DNA from: Homarus americanus
Taxonomy: Eukaryota > Arthropoda > Malacostraca > Decapoda > Nephropidae
Direction of reading: 5' to 3'
Length of the DNA: 64,000 nucleotides
Assembly (NCBI RefSeq): GCF_018991925.1
Contig: NW_024756415.1
Coordinates: forward strand, 72,501-136,500
A model generated the notes under the pieces. That model ran no database searches and was not told the origin of the DNA. It saw only the letters and a program-made list of their open reading frames with translations. The position numbers were made by a program, and so were the translations under genes. Below are positions 1 to 10,241 of the stretch, piece after piece. How positions within the stretch are numbered: position 1 is the first letter of the stretch; each line of letters starts with the position of its first letter.

Positions 1-13
1 GTGTGTGTGTGTG
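1..13. repeat. (TG)n microsatellite at window edge
   Basis: The window opens inside a TG dinucleotide run that is cut by the left boundary, so its true length is unknown. Confidence 0.8.
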
Positions 14-269
14 CAGGTTAAGTTCACAATTCTGGAGTGATCTTGCTACAGGAGGCGGTGGTCACGTGATCTACTATGGCCCCAGGAGGGAGGGAGAGTG
101 GTTCCAGCGCTCCATTATAGCGCCACAACGCCATTATCCGCTTCATTAACCTCGGATGAGTTGGTGGAGAGTTGTGACGGCCAATATGGCGCCATCAAAG
201 ACCAGAGACCAGATTCTCCTACGCTGAATTTTCGTCTTAACGTGGAATTTGACGACATGATTAACTAAG

Positions 270-270
<1 letters not shown>
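14..270. other. Unique, GC-richer non-coding stretch
   Basis: No open frame of note. A palindromic E-box core CACGTG lies at about 63-68, and the segment CCAATATGGCGCCATC at about 181-196 contains an ATGGCG core of the kind bound by YY1/Pho-type factors. No TATA box or start codon context ties these to a gene, so a regulatory role is only a possibility. Confidence 0.3.
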
Positions 271-320
<50 letters not shown>

Positions 321-334
321 CAGATAGATAGATA
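271..334. repeat. (GATA)n microsatellite
   Basis: About sixteen GATA/TAGA tetranucleotides with one CAGATA interruption near the right end. Confidence 0.95.
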
Positions 335-499
335 TTGTCAGAAAACCGCAAATTGATTCAGCATGTATGTAGACAGTGCAGGAATACTGAGTACTTTTGC
401 CTCTAGGCGTGATGTTACGCCCTACTGTGCCTGCCTCCTTTGCTCAGGTGGCACCGTGGCACTACTCGTGTGGGTGGTATAGGGAACTGATTGATAGGG

Positions 500-710
500 C
501 CCTCAACACACACTCCACCCAACACCCCCCCATTACTCCCATTCCCGTACACGAACACATTACCCAGCACCAAACACCCCCATACGCTCCACCCAACTCC
601 CCCCACACACTCCACCCAACTACCCCCATACCCAAACTACCCACACCTCACCCCTACCCCATAACACTCCCCCTCCTCACTCCCCCCATACACGCCACCC
701 AGCAGCCGTT
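500..710. repeat. C-rich, G-poor low-complexity tract
   Basis: The plus strand is built from variants of CACTCCACCCAACTCCCCC and almost lacks G. The minus strand therefore carries many runs of three to seven G and could fold into G-quadruplexes. The 114-codon proline/histidine/threonine-rich frame across it at 397-741 is best read as a composition artefact. Confidence 0.8.
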
Positions 711-1195
711 CAGTCATAACCACGCCTCTGGGATATACTGACCACGACAAAATATTAAATATGTAAAAAAAAAACAAAGAGACTGAAATAAAATACAACT
801 AAACAATGAAAATAAGTGTCAACAGTAGTTAGGGTTGTCCCCGCTGAACACAGGATACCAGGGGTCATAACTGTTAACAATGGAGCCATGACACTTAATA
901 CTTACAACTGTCTACCAAGTTTTAAATTAATCCGACGGGAATTCTAGACTGCATATAAATTTAATAAAACGAAATTACAAGGAATCCCTCCCTATCCGTC
1001 CAAGCCATCCCATTACCCAGACATGAACTAGGGGCGGCCTCGGGCGAGAGTAAGGTCTGTGGCCACCCCTCGACCATCACGTGCAGGTGTCCGGCACACA
1101 CACACACACCTCAACACTCAATTACCCGGCCAATCAACCTGGCGAGTGAAGGTGATCTTTGTACTGCAGTGTAAACGTTGATTTGTGTACAGCCA
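711..1195. other. Unique AT-rich then GC-richer stretch, no gene seen
   Basis: Contains a short CA run near 1097-1108 and otherwise no repeat or open frame that I can support. Confidence 0.4.
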
Positions 1196-1690
1196 GCCCT
1201 GACTCAGAAGAGCTTGAGTTAAAGGTGTTTTAAGTTAATGGTGCTCAAATTATGTGTAAAGCTTGTACAGAGAAGGACTTACAATAGAGGTATTAAAGTT
1301 AAAAGCGTGTGAAGTTAAAGATACTGCTCAATGGATAAGCTCGGAGTTAGAGAGGCTAAGTTAATGGCGTTTAAGTAAGTAGAGACAAGAGCACAATTTA
1401 AGGGTTATGCCGTGAGTTACAGGAGTTCAATGTTTGGTCAAGTTAGTAGTTTGGGGGGGCTCAGAGGCTCAGTTTAAGGTTAAAATAATAACTTAGAGGT
1501 GCTCAATGAAGGTACTGTTGATTTAGAGAAGCTGTGAACGACAAGGCTGCTCAATTCTAAAGCTCCCAGTTAATGGTGTTTCGGTTCGAGGTGTTCAATA
1601 AAGGGCCTAAGAATATTAAGCTCTAATGGTGCTCAGTAACGAGATTATTAAGAGTTACTCAATAGAGGTTATCAGTTAAAGCGTTGAATA
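1196..1690. repeat. Highly degenerate tandem repeat, AGTTAAAGGTGCTCAA-like
   Basis: Variants of AGTTAA(A/T)GGTG followed by CTCAA recur every few tens of bases throughout (for example near 1217, 1237, 1490, 1567 and 1625). The units have diverged so far that the period is irregular. This looks like an old minisatellite. Confidence 0.6.
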
Positions 1691-1696
1691 TTCTAT

Positions 1697-1840
1697 CTCT
1701 TTGTCTGTCTGTCTGTCTGTGTTTCTGTCAGTGTTTCTGTCCGTCTGTCTGTCTCTCCTTTACAAGCAATCCTCCCTCTTCCTCTCTTTCTCACTTCCCC
1801 CTTCCCGCTCTCTCACTTTTTCTTTCTCTGTACAGCTAAC
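1697..1840. repeat. (TGTC)n microsatellite and pyrimidine tract
   Basis: TGTC/TCTG tetranucleotides at about 1701-1756 run into a TC-rich tract to about 1835. The short open frames on both strands here are low-complexity artefacts. Confidence 0.85.
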
Positions 1841-1880
1841 AGGTGTTACTTGCTCGTTAAAGCAAAATAAACGCGCCAGA

Positions 1881-2097
1881 GATTCTAATTGGCTGTAAAG
1901 GGGGCAGGTGTGCTGGATACGCCCTTCTGATTGGCTATAAAGGGGCAAGTGTGCTGTATACGCCCTTCAGATTAGCTGTAAAGGGACAGGTGTGCTGTAT
2001 TCACCCTTCTGATTGGTTGTGAAAAGGGCAAGTATACTGAATACGCTCTTCTGATTGGCTAGAAAGAGACAGATGTGCTAAATAAGCCCTTCTGGAA
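1881..2097. repeat. 42-bp tandem repeat, five units, promoter-like motifs
   Basis: Five units of 41-42 bp start their ATTGG core at about 1888, 1930, 1971, 2012 and 2054. A typical unit has CTTCTGATTGGCTATAAAGG followed by CAAGTGTGCTGTATACGCC. Each unit thus carries an inverted CCAAT box (ATTGG) next to a TATAAA-like or TGTAAA sequence. Whether any unit acts as a promoter is unknown. Confidence 0.85.
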
Positions 2098-2130
2098 CTG
2101 AAATTGTGTTATTTTGAGCGTATTAGGTAT

Positions 2131-2490
2131 GGTGATGATTATTAGCGAAGTTAGTGGTATGGTGATGATTATTAGCGAAGTTAGTGGTATGGTGACGATT
2201 ATTAGCGAAGTTAGTGGTATGGTGATGATTATTAGCGAAGTTAGTAGTATGGTGATGATTATTAGCGAAGTTAGTGGTATGGTGATGATTATTAGCGGAG
2301 TTAGTGGTATGGTGATGATTATTAGCGGAGTTAGTGGTATGGTGATAATTATTAGTGAAGTTAGTGGTATGGTGATGATTATTAGCGGAGTTAGTGGTAT
2401 GGTGATGATTATTAGCGAAGTTAGTGGTATGGTGATGATTATTAGCGAAGTTAGTGGTATGGTGATGATTATTAGCGAAGTTAGTGGTAT
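2131..2490. repeat. 30-bp minisatellite, 12 units
   Basis: Twelve 30-bp units of GGTGATGATTATTAGCGAAG plus TTAGTGGTAT sit exactly end to end. Variation is limited to a few positions, notably GCGAAG versus GCGGAG and single changes at about 2195, 2248 and 2346. Because 30 is a multiple of three and the unit has no stop in one frame, it yields a spurious 132-codon frame (2114-2512) with a ten-residue repeat. I do not regard that as a gene. Confidence 0.97.
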
Positions 2491-2514
2491 GAAGAAGACT
2501 ATTTTAGCTTAATT

Positions 2515-2785
2515 ATCATTGAACTGTCTTCTCTCTCCTCAACTCTGCCTCCTTCTACCTCAACCTAATGTTTCCTATTCTCTCTCTCCGTCTTCCAGTC
2601 TCTTTCTGGGCCTTCCCTATCACTTCTTGGTCTTTCTCTACCTCTTACTAGTCTCTTTTATCTCTTCCTACCCTTTTCTTATCGCCCTGTCTCTCTTTGT
2701 CTCCCAATCTCCATGTATCTCTTCCTATATCTTCATCTATCTCTTCAAAGAAAGAATAATATGCAGAGAGAGAGAGAGAGGAATT
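2515..2785. other. Pyrimidine-rich low-complexity stretch ending in a short AG run
   Basis: TC-rich plus strand with repeated TCTCTTCCTA-like words, then a short (AG)n at about 2767-2780. The open frame at 2519-2803 is leucine/serine/phenylalanine-rich and has no recognisable domain. Confidence 0.5.
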
Positions 2786-2849
2786 TCGATGTTAAATTTT
2801 TAGTTTTATATGCTCTGGTTGAGTACCTGCTAACTTTTTGATGTCAATA

Positions 2850-2965
2850 TTGGTCCAAAATGGGTTGATGATGGCCGGGCCCAGTGATGTGTGTTGGCGG
2901 GGGTTTCACGGATTGTAAGTGACATACTGGAATAAAAAATAAATAAATAAATAATAATAATAAAA
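2850..2965 (+). mobile_element. Possible retroposon 3' end with A-rich tail
   Basis: A GC-richer block (ATGGCCGGGCCCAGTGATGT and onward) ends in a polyadenylation-like AATAAA and a tail of AAATA/AATA units at about 2930-2965. That is the shape of a non-LTR retroposon 3' end. No second copy is visible in this window, so this is tentative. Confidence 0.3.
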
Positions 2966-2977
2966 GCAAGTGTGTTC

Positions 2978-3133
<156 letters not shown>

Positions 3134-3433
3134 TAGTCTAGATAAATATGTAATAGCATGTTTGTCTAAACATATTTATGAATCAGGTTGTTTGGGTAAA
3201 AATAAATGAATATAGCGAAATTTGAGGTAAACCTCCCACAATACTTTACGGGTTTATATTTGGAAATATTTTTTATACAGTTTCGAATATCGCTCAGACT
3301 GCATTCCTGTGTTGAATTATTTGTTTATATGTTTGGTTGTTTGTTTATCTATTGGAATAGGATAGCAGATTTTTTATTGTACTGTTAACCATGGCGAGCA
3401 GCGTAACAATACCATATGATGTTTAATAAATAG

Positions 3434-3460
3434 GTGTGTGTGTGTGTGTGTGTGTGTGTG
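3434..3460. repeat. (TG)n microsatellite
   Basis: About thirteen TG units. Confidence 0.95.
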
Positions 3461-3512
3461 AGGGGGTGTACATACTATAAAATCATTATACTCCTATAGG
3501 CGATCTTAAAAA

Positions 3513-3515
<3 letters not shown>

Positions 3516-3581
<66 letters not shown>
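3516..3581. repeat. (AT)n microsatellite
   Basis: About thirty-three uninterrupted AT units. Confidence 0.97.
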
Positions 3582-3585
<4 letters not shown>

Positions 3586-4690
3586 AATTTTATCAGGTAT
3601 CATTAGACGTATCTACTTAAGGTAAAATTTCAGTGTAATTTTGTTCAGAAAATTGTGCACACTTTACTAAACCCGTATTAATACAGAGTCAATACATCAT
3701 CTTGTACCCACGACACAAACCTTTGATCCAACACAACTGTCCACATTGCTCATAACTCCTCAACGACGAGGCCTTATGTCTCTCCCCTTATGGTAGAGTC
3801 TTGGTTCAATTTAGGTGACATAATGATTTTGTTTTCTCTGTCTAAATGAAATAGATAAATCCTTAAATATCCAGTTACGATAAATAAGGAATACGGTAAG
3901 AACCTCCACGAGCCAAACTCATGAGCCACGATATTTAAAGATTCTTACGTTAAACTTTCCTGTGATGTAAACGATTGATAAACAAACGTAATGTACCCAA
4001 CAGCCTGACTTATGACAACTCATGATTACAATGTCCAAAATGGCATTAAAATTACACCCAGACTTTATCTCCAACAGACCCGCTCACTTAATACCTGTCA
4101 GGGTACAAAATCAACATAAACTTTCTGAATCCGGACTCTGGATCCCTAAGTTTACGACGCGACCTGTAATTAACACCATCATACTTCCAGGTTACAATCC
4201 CAGCTGTTTGTTTATATATCTCGCTGCATCAGTCTTGGTTATAACTACCAGGTGTAATTTAGTGTTTGAAGGACGCAATATATAATTATTAAAAGTTAAC
4301 CTTTGTGTTGTCTTCAAAGAAAATTATATGCAAGTAAATAGTCATACCAAACTTTTTGAATCTGGTCACAAAAGGGAATTGAAAGTGCCAATTTTTTCAC
4401 GAATTTTAATTATGTTTTCGATCGATTTCATTAAGCGAGTGAAAATATAAGGCTTTAGTTATCAGTTCAACAGTGTTCATATCCGGCACGCGTTCAATTA
4501 ACTCTGAAAAGGAGGAAAAAAATATTTATTTCAATTCATTGGCGGCGATTCATTAATGCAAATGAACGATAATTTCCCCACTTTTCGTCCTATTTCACAT
4601 GCCAGCGATCACCGGGGTAAAGATTTATTATCAGATACATTAAATCTTATTTTTTCTTTCCTTGTTTTAGGGACCATCAGTTTTACGGCG
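3582..4690. other. Unique AT-rich stretch, no gene seen
   Basis: No repeat structure stands out. An 87-codon frame at 4022-4285 has mixed composition but no domain I recognise. A good splice-acceptor-like sequence (long T/C run ending TTTTAG) lies at about 4651-4670, but the sequence after it hits stops within about 15 codons in every frame. Confidence 0.4.
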
Positions 4691-4694
4691 ACTT

Positions 4695-5185
4695 ATTTAA
4701 TGCAGTGACAGCAATATAGTGCTATAGTGAAGCAGTCATACAGTGTCATAGTGAAGCAATTATAAAGGTCATAGTTATAGTGTCATAGTGAAGCAGGCTT
4801 ATAGTGTTATAGTGAAGCAGTTTTAGTGTTAACGTCGGGCATTATAGTGTTATAATGAGGCAGTTAGTGTTATAGTGAAGCAGTTATACAGTGTTATAGT
4901 GAAGCAGTTATACAGTGTTATAGTGAAGCAGTTATACAGTGTTATGGTGAAGCAGTGATATTTACAGCCACACAAAGATACGCTTATAATCAGATAGGTA
5001 TATTGAGTATTATATATTGATAGTGATATATCCCGATAATGAATCAGTGACAAACCAGTCGTAATGATAGTGTTACTGTTTACTGATAGTGATACAGTTA
5101 CAATAAGTTATATGGTAATAATAGTGCTATAGTGAGTTATATAGTGACAGCGATACAGTGAGAGTGAAATAATGATACAGTTCGC
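4695..5185. repeat. 24-bp minisatellite and its degenerate flanks
   Basis: The clean core at about 4866-4955 has four 24-bp units of AGTGTTATAGTGAAGCAGTTATAC. On both sides, diverged units built from TAGTGATACAGT or ATAGTGAAGCAG extend the array from about 4695 to 5185. Confidence 0.85.
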
Positions 5186-5304
5186 GATTATATATTAATG
5201 GCAGGTGCCTTTAATTACTCATTATCATTTAACCATCGACAGGTGGAATGGGTTTACCTGTAATATAATTGATCTCTCCATTCTTCCTCCCTCTATCCCC
5301 TCGC

Positions 5305-5720
5305 CTTGCAAAAGCTACAAAACAAACACAATAACAAAAGAAGGCAACACAAACAAACACAAAGATATGGTTAAACATGAAAACAAACACGATATATTAA
5401 CAAACACAAACGGGACACATGGTAAAAAGTAAATAAATAAATACATAGAACACAAAAACAAACTAAAGATGACAAAAAAACCAAACATACAAATAAAAAA
5501 ACATAAAACAAACATCAATATTAAACATACAACAAAAACAAAGAGACAAAGACAAACAAACACAATATTTCTTACAGATTTAACACCACAATAGAAATAA
5601 GGATACAATCTTACAAACAAACAATCACAGGAACACAATGTCGAAATAAAACCACAATAAAAAATATCTAATTAATCACCAACAAACAAACACAGAGACA
5701 CACTATCAAAATACAAATAC
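5305..5720. repeat. A/C-rich low-complexity tract
   Basis: Dominated by AAACAAACAC and ACAAAG words with few T or G. The minus-strand frame at 5315-5638 is rich in phenylalanine, valine and cysteine only because of this composition. Confidence 0.8.
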
Positions 5721-5844
5721 AACATAAACAGCTTCAGGATCACGACACTTAAAATAATCGCTGTAAATTAAGTTAAACGGTCGACAGTTATTACTGGGAC
5801 TCATAGACGGTATTTACGGGCTTATTTATGAAATGATACAGTGG

Positions 5845-5913
5845 TACGGTCATACATTGGTACAGTCATACATTGGTACCGTCATATGATGGTACGGTCA
5901 TACATTGGTACGT
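5845..5913. repeat. 16-bp tandem repeat, four units
   Basis: Four units of GTCATACATTGGTACG, one with the variant CATATGATGG. Confidence 0.9.
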
Positions 5914-5950
5914 GGTAACAGTGGCATGACAATACAGTAAAAAAATACTG

Positions 5951-5968
5951 TGTGTGTGTGTGTGTGTC
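5951..5968. repeat. (TG)n microsatellite
   Basis: Nine TG units. Confidence 0.85.
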
Positions 5969-6138
5969 AAGAGCTCAAGTGCCCTTACTATAAGCAGACA
6001 GAACACCTGGTGAGCTTCCAGGCTGACAGCGTCTTGTGAAGCACCCGACAGGGCTGACTCTCCTGACACCTCGAAAAATAAGCACTATTTTGAATTTATA
6101 TTGCCAGCACATTGTCTATTCATAGGGGTGCCGCTCCC

Positions 6139-6200
6139 GTGGTGGTGGTGACAGCGGTGATGGTGGCGGTGACAGCGGTGGTGGTGGTGGTGGTGGTGGT
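6139..6200. repeat. (GGT)n-rich microsatellite flanking a LINE fragment
   Basis: GGT trinucleotides mixed with GACAGC and GATGGT. The same type of repeat resumes immediately after the LINE fragment at about 6627, so the fragment is bracketed by related repeats. Confidence 0.9.
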
Positions 6201-6204
6201 GAAA

Positions 6205-6626
6205 GCTGGGAGGGCAAGAGAACATGTGAGCATGCCAGTATTCTCGCTGTCACGAATTGTAGGAGCCTCGAGGCTACCATTATCCATGAAAAACACCGTT
6301 GGACTGGCCATGTTACCCGCATGGACAACAGTAGACTGCCAAAGCAACTACTGTTTAGTCACCGAACGAATAGTAAACGTAACGCTGGCGGGTAACTGGA
6401 AAGGTATAAGGATAGTCTTAAGACAAACCTGAAAAAGTGCTAAATCGACCTCTTTACCTGGGAGACGCTTACTCCACACCGTAACGCTTGGAGGAGCACC
6501 ACACGAGAAGGTGTCAATACTTTCGAGTTAGCCCGACTGCATACCGAGGCAGACAAGCGCCAGCACTAGATGTAGCCCTCCACACGTACAACATCTGTGG
6601 ACGGCCCTGCCGGTCCCGTATCGGTG
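6205..6626 (+). pseudogene. LINE (non-LTR retrotransposon) 3'-end fragment, inactive
   Basis: This is the carboxy-terminal tail of a LINE ORF2-like protein, the part after the reverse transcriptase domain. The clear alignment starts at about 6255 with the frame NCRSLEATIIHE, then RWTGHVTRMDNSRLPKQLL, KRNAGG, LERYKDSLKTNLKKC and TTREGVNTFELARLHTEAD. It closes with YNICGRPCRSRIG, the first half of a terminal zinc-finger-like motif. The same protein is encoded on the minus strand at 12088-12672. Damage: in-frame stops after KRNAGG and after KKC, a deletion of about 30 bp between the KRQ segment and DVALHTYN relative to the other copy, and truncation at about 6626 where GGT/GAT repeats take over. 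Upstream of 6255 the match is patchy (SIL residues near 6237). It cannot make a functional protein. Confidence 0.88.
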
Positions 6627-7065
6627 ATGATGGTGGTGGTGACAGAAATGGTGGTGATAGTGAAGTCGGTGATAATGATTTATGGTGAGTTTCTTTGATG
6701 ATAGTGATGATAATGTGTGATGTTGACAGCGCTAGCGGTGTAGTGGCCGGGATTGTTGAGCTGGTGTTGGTTATGGTTAGAATAGGATGTCTGGTGATGC
6801 TGTCTGGTGGTGACAAGAGTCGGTGATGGTGTATAGTGTCAGTATAGTGATATTAAAGGGCTGATGATGAGACTGGAATATTGATATTAATGGTGATAGT
6901 TTGGGGTCGTGACAGTATTTGATGGTGGTGGTTTGGTGGTGACCGCAGTGATAGTGACTGTGATGTGGTGCTCGGGTGTGTGGTGACAGTTGCAAAGGTG
7001 GTGATGATTATAGTGGTGAGCTTTGGGATGGGAATAATAGTGATGGCAATGATAATAATAATGAC
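6627..7065. repeat. Degenerate GGTGAT/GATAGTG repeat
   Basis: Words such as GGTGGTGAT, GATAGTGATGAT and GGTGACAG recur without a fixed period. The histidine/threonine-rich open frames on the minus strand (6514-7114) are artefacts of this. Confidence 0.8.
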
Positions 7066-7397
7066 CAATAATAGCGAGGATGGTGGCTATGACACAATCA
7101 ACTCTATGCAACATAACAAGAACGGTGCACCAACTACCCCACCAAACATTTCAAACAACGCAATTAGGCACATGACACTTAATTAACGATGCAACAGTTT
7201 CAACTACACTTCCCTTGTTATCACGACAACAATGGTAATTACAATCAGCACAATGATTTTTAATGTGGAATCCGTCCATATTTTTCAATGTATTGTTAAT
7301 TTCAAATTCAAATTAGAGTTTTGCAATCGGCAACATTTAGACTTAACAATAATAATATATTAATGCTAATAATAACACTACCACTACTACTACCACT
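7066..7397. other. Unique AT-rich stretch, no gene seen
   Basis: No repeat or coding signal that I can support. Confidence 0.4.
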
Positions 7398-7398
7398 G

Positions 7399-7454
<56 letters not shown>
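7398..7454. repeat. (AAT)n microsatellite
   Basis: About nineteen uninterrupted ATA/AAT units. Confidence 0.96.
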
Positions 7455-7457
<3 letters not shown>

Positions 7458-7544
7458 CATGATGATAATGACTATGTTATTCATGGTTTACATACAGTAT
7501 TCATCACATTGCTCTTAGAAGTATATATATATATATATGTGCAG

Positions 7545-7850
7545 TATATATACAGTATAAGAGGATTGAGTCTGGTTTTTCTGCAATAAGAGCGTAGAGC
7601 GAGTGAGGGAGTGAGGCAATACTTCTCCTTAATCTTCCTCCTCTTGGGCCAGCCATGGGCAGCGTGATCAACCTTCCTTTGACTGACCATAAATATTGGA
7701 TCGATTTCAATATGCCTGGCCGTGTGCCCTGATGACATGGCTTTTTATACTGTCTTGGGTGGTGGTGGTGGTGGCTGCCAGTGGTGGCAGTAGTAGCTGG
7801 TAGTTGTGATGGTAGGTGATAGTATCGGTGGTGTCAGGTTGGGCAGTAAT
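7545..7850. other. Unique stretch followed by GGT/GTAGTG low-complexity repeat
   Basis: The 7545-7755 part is non-repetitive within this window; its minus strand has an 85-codon frame (7481-7738) with no domain I recognise. GGT and GTAGTA units follow at 7757-7850. Confidence 0.4.
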
Positions 7851-7959
7851 GGTAGTTCCGGGTGTTTACAAAGTCCATTGATGTTTGTGTTTAAAGGCGA
7901 GTTACGGATCCCAAATTGGTCTATGTTTTCCACCCTCAGTCTTGATGTTTCAGTGATCT

Positions 7960-7972
7960 TGACCTCTGACCT
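7960..7972 (-). promoter_or_regulatory. DR1 nuclear-receptor-like site
   Basis: Two TGACCT words separated by one base on the plus strand read as AGGTCA-N-AGGTCA on the minus strand, a perfect DR1 arrangement of the kind used by RXR/USP, HNF4 and COUP-type receptors. A single site of 13 bp can arise by chance; no promoter is visible beside it. Confidence 0.25.
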
Positions 7973-8000
7973 TGTGACCCCCTAAACAAACCCTAAAATT

Positions 8001-8400
8001 TAATGCATTCTTACATCGCAAGTCCGATGATGAATCTAGTTGTATCCCAGTAGCTGCAATGACACCTTTCTTCTAACCTTAACAAGTCCAAAAAAGTCTA
8101 CAGTTAACCCCTTAAGTCCAATAACACCTCCAGTCCCCTCCTGAATCCAACTAAGACCACATTTTTAAACCTAGCAAGTCCAACAAAAAGTAATGTATTC
8201 TTAGCTCACAAAGTCCTACAATGAGTTTCGTGTTAACTCATCAAGTCCAATGATACCTCCAGTCCGCCCCATTAATCTAATTAAAAAAAATACATATATC
8301 TAAACCTTCCTAAGTACAAACGTTAATGTATTCTCACTTCGAAAAGTCCAACAATGAGTCTAGTGTTACCCCCAGCAAGTCCAATGACACCTCCAGCCCA
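8001..8400. repeat. Long-period degenerate tandem repeat, three units
   Basis: Units begin with TAATGTATTCTTA-like words at about 8001, 8191 and 8324. Each continues with AAGTCCAACAATGAGTCTAG, then a CAAGTCCAATGACACCTCCAG segment with small changes. Spacing is 190 and 133 bp, so the units differ in length. Confidence 0.8.
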
Positions 8401-8502
8401 TCCATCACCCCTGGCCGGGACTTTTACCGCATTAATCGTCCAACTTTTGCGGCCAGAAATCTTGGGCTGAAAATCTCATGATGAAGCGACAATGTGTTGG
8501 AA

Positions 8503-8505
<3 letters not shown>

Positions 8506-8558
<53 letters not shown>
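8506..8558. repeat. (TG)n microsatellite
   Basis: About twenty-six TG units running into GAAAGAGAGA. Confidence 0.97.
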
Positions 8559-8563
<5 letters not shown>

Positions 8564-8689
8564 GAGATATGGTGAATGGAAGTGAAAAGGTAGGTGGAAC
8601 AATTGACTAAGAAAAATGATGATAGATAGATTGATTGGAAGAGATAGTTGTGGTACCTGTCGCAGTGGTTGTTGTGGTTGTTATGATGA

Positions 8690-8835
8690 TGGTGATAAGA
8701 GCGTGATAGTGGTGATAGTGGATGATGATGATGATGGTAGGGTGTGTGTCGGTTCGTGGGGGATTGGAGTGGGACGTGGGTGGGCGTGGGGGGGGAGGGG
8801 AGGGGGCATGGAGGGGGAGGGTGACAGTGGTAGTG
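8690..8835. repeat. GAT/GGT repeat and G-run tract
   Basis: GATGATGATGATGG is followed at about 8755-8825 by many runs of three to seven G (GTGGGTGGGCG and then a G/A tract). This is a strong plus-strand G-quadruplex candidate. Confidence 0.7.
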
Positions 8836-8885
8836 GCCGGAGATTACACATTAAGGGTCGACTTGCCCTGGAGGCCCGTGTAGTT

Positions 8886-9062
8886 CACTCCACCACCTGT
8901 CTGTCACTACCTGTCTGTTACCACCTGTTTGTCACCACCTGCCTGTCACCATCTGTTTTTCACCACCTGTCTATCACCACCTACCATCATCCCTGTTTAC
9001 CACCATCACCACCTACAACCACCACTACCTACAATCAACACCACTACCGCCACCACCATCAT
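8886..9062. repeat. Degenerate 14-15 bp repeat, CACCACCTGTCTGT
   Basis: Repeats of (T)CACCACCTGTCTGT grade into CACCATCACCACCTACAACC-like words. The open frame at 8616-9164 crosses it and is threonine/histidine/proline-rich for this reason. Confidence 0.8.
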
Positions 9063-9171
9063 CTTCGCGAGATTCCAACCCTCATCACACTTAACCATAA
9101 ACAGTATGTAAGTTGTATAATGCTGGTGTGCACGCAAACCTCTCCTGGCAAATGGCTCCTGTAAATACTCA

Positions 9172-9351
<180 letters not shown>

Positions 9352-9541
9352 CAGCACACACTCAGTTCTTCTCCTGTTGATGCCTCAAAGCAAAAATTCT
9401 GATCTCAAAATCCAATCTTCTTTCTTGTTCTGCAAATTAATTTCCTTTCTCTTGTTTAAGTTGATTTATCTTGTTTGTGTACGACGAACCTTGAGTCTGT
9501 GGTACTTGTTAGTGTACCAGTATTGATGGATGTTACTCCTA

Positions 9542-9616
9542 ACACACACACACACACACAGACACAAAATTGCTTCAATTTATGAAAAATTATAGAAATT
9601 ATCACTATATATATGC

Positions 9617-9647
<31 letters not shown>

Positions 9648-9662
9648 GTAGTAGTAGTAGTA
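9542..9662. repeat. Short (CA)n, (ATT)n and (AGT)n microsatellites
   Basis: CA at about 9542-9560, ATT at about 9617-9644 and AGT at about 9647-9661. Confidence 0.85.
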
Positions 9663-9788
9663 CAGTTGTAATGATAGGAGTAATTGTAGTAGTAATATCA
9701 CGTCTCATTGAAAGTAGCTATATCAATATAGAGAGCATCATCATCAGAAGCAGGAGTACAGGTTTTAGTAATAGTAATAGCAGCAGCA

Positions 9789-10088
9789 GCCCAGAAGTTA
9801 TGTTACAGCCTGGATGAGATGTCGACTGTCCTCTCTCCTTAGGTCTGGTTTGCTCTGCCTCAGGGGAACGAGAGCATCGGCCCCAAAGCCGACAACAGAT
9901 GCAGATATTGACTATGAGGCAACAGTCACTGAATGCCGCATAGATCTGCGACTCAACTAACTCAACACAGCTGGGATAGCTACTTATGTATTAGGGTGTT
10001 TAATTTTAAGGTGATAAAATGGTGGCGAAGGTGTGGCTATTGGGGGAGGCTGAAGGCCACATAAAAAAAAAAAGAAAAAAAGAAAAAA
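9789..10088 (+). mobile_element. Poly(A)-tailed retroposon, copy A (longer copy)
   Basis: The block from TAGATCTGCGACTCAACTAA (9941) to GGGGGAGGCTGAAGGCCACA (about 10072) matches copy B at 39830-39959 with only scattered differences. Both end in A-rich tails (here A-runs broken by G to 10087). Copy A continues about 150 bp further upstream than B, so B looks 5'-truncated, as is usual for LINE-type insertion. AGTAATAGTA lies on both sides (about 9765-9780 and 10087-10097) and is a plausible target-site duplication. No open frame or RNA polymerase III box is obvious, so this may be the 3' untranslated end of a LINE rather than a SINE. Confidence 0.75.
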
Positions 10089-10241
10089 GTAATAGTAGTA
10101 GTTGTAGTAGTCTTCTGATAGTAGTAACACACGCAGTAACAGCAGCAGCAAAACTACAAACATTATTGACAGCACCAGCAGTAACAGTAACAGTACCAAA
10201 AGTCAACACAGGAAGTATTTGTCTCTTGGCGTTCCTCTTAC

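Noticed and set aside
2114..2512. 132-codon frame with a ten-residue repeat
   Set aside because: It is the 30-bp minisatellite read in its open frame. No flanking coding sequence, splice sites or known repeat-protein family supports it.
4651..4720. Terminal exon after a strong acceptor-like site
   Set aside because: All frames stop within about fifteen codons and the following sequence is the 24-bp repeat.
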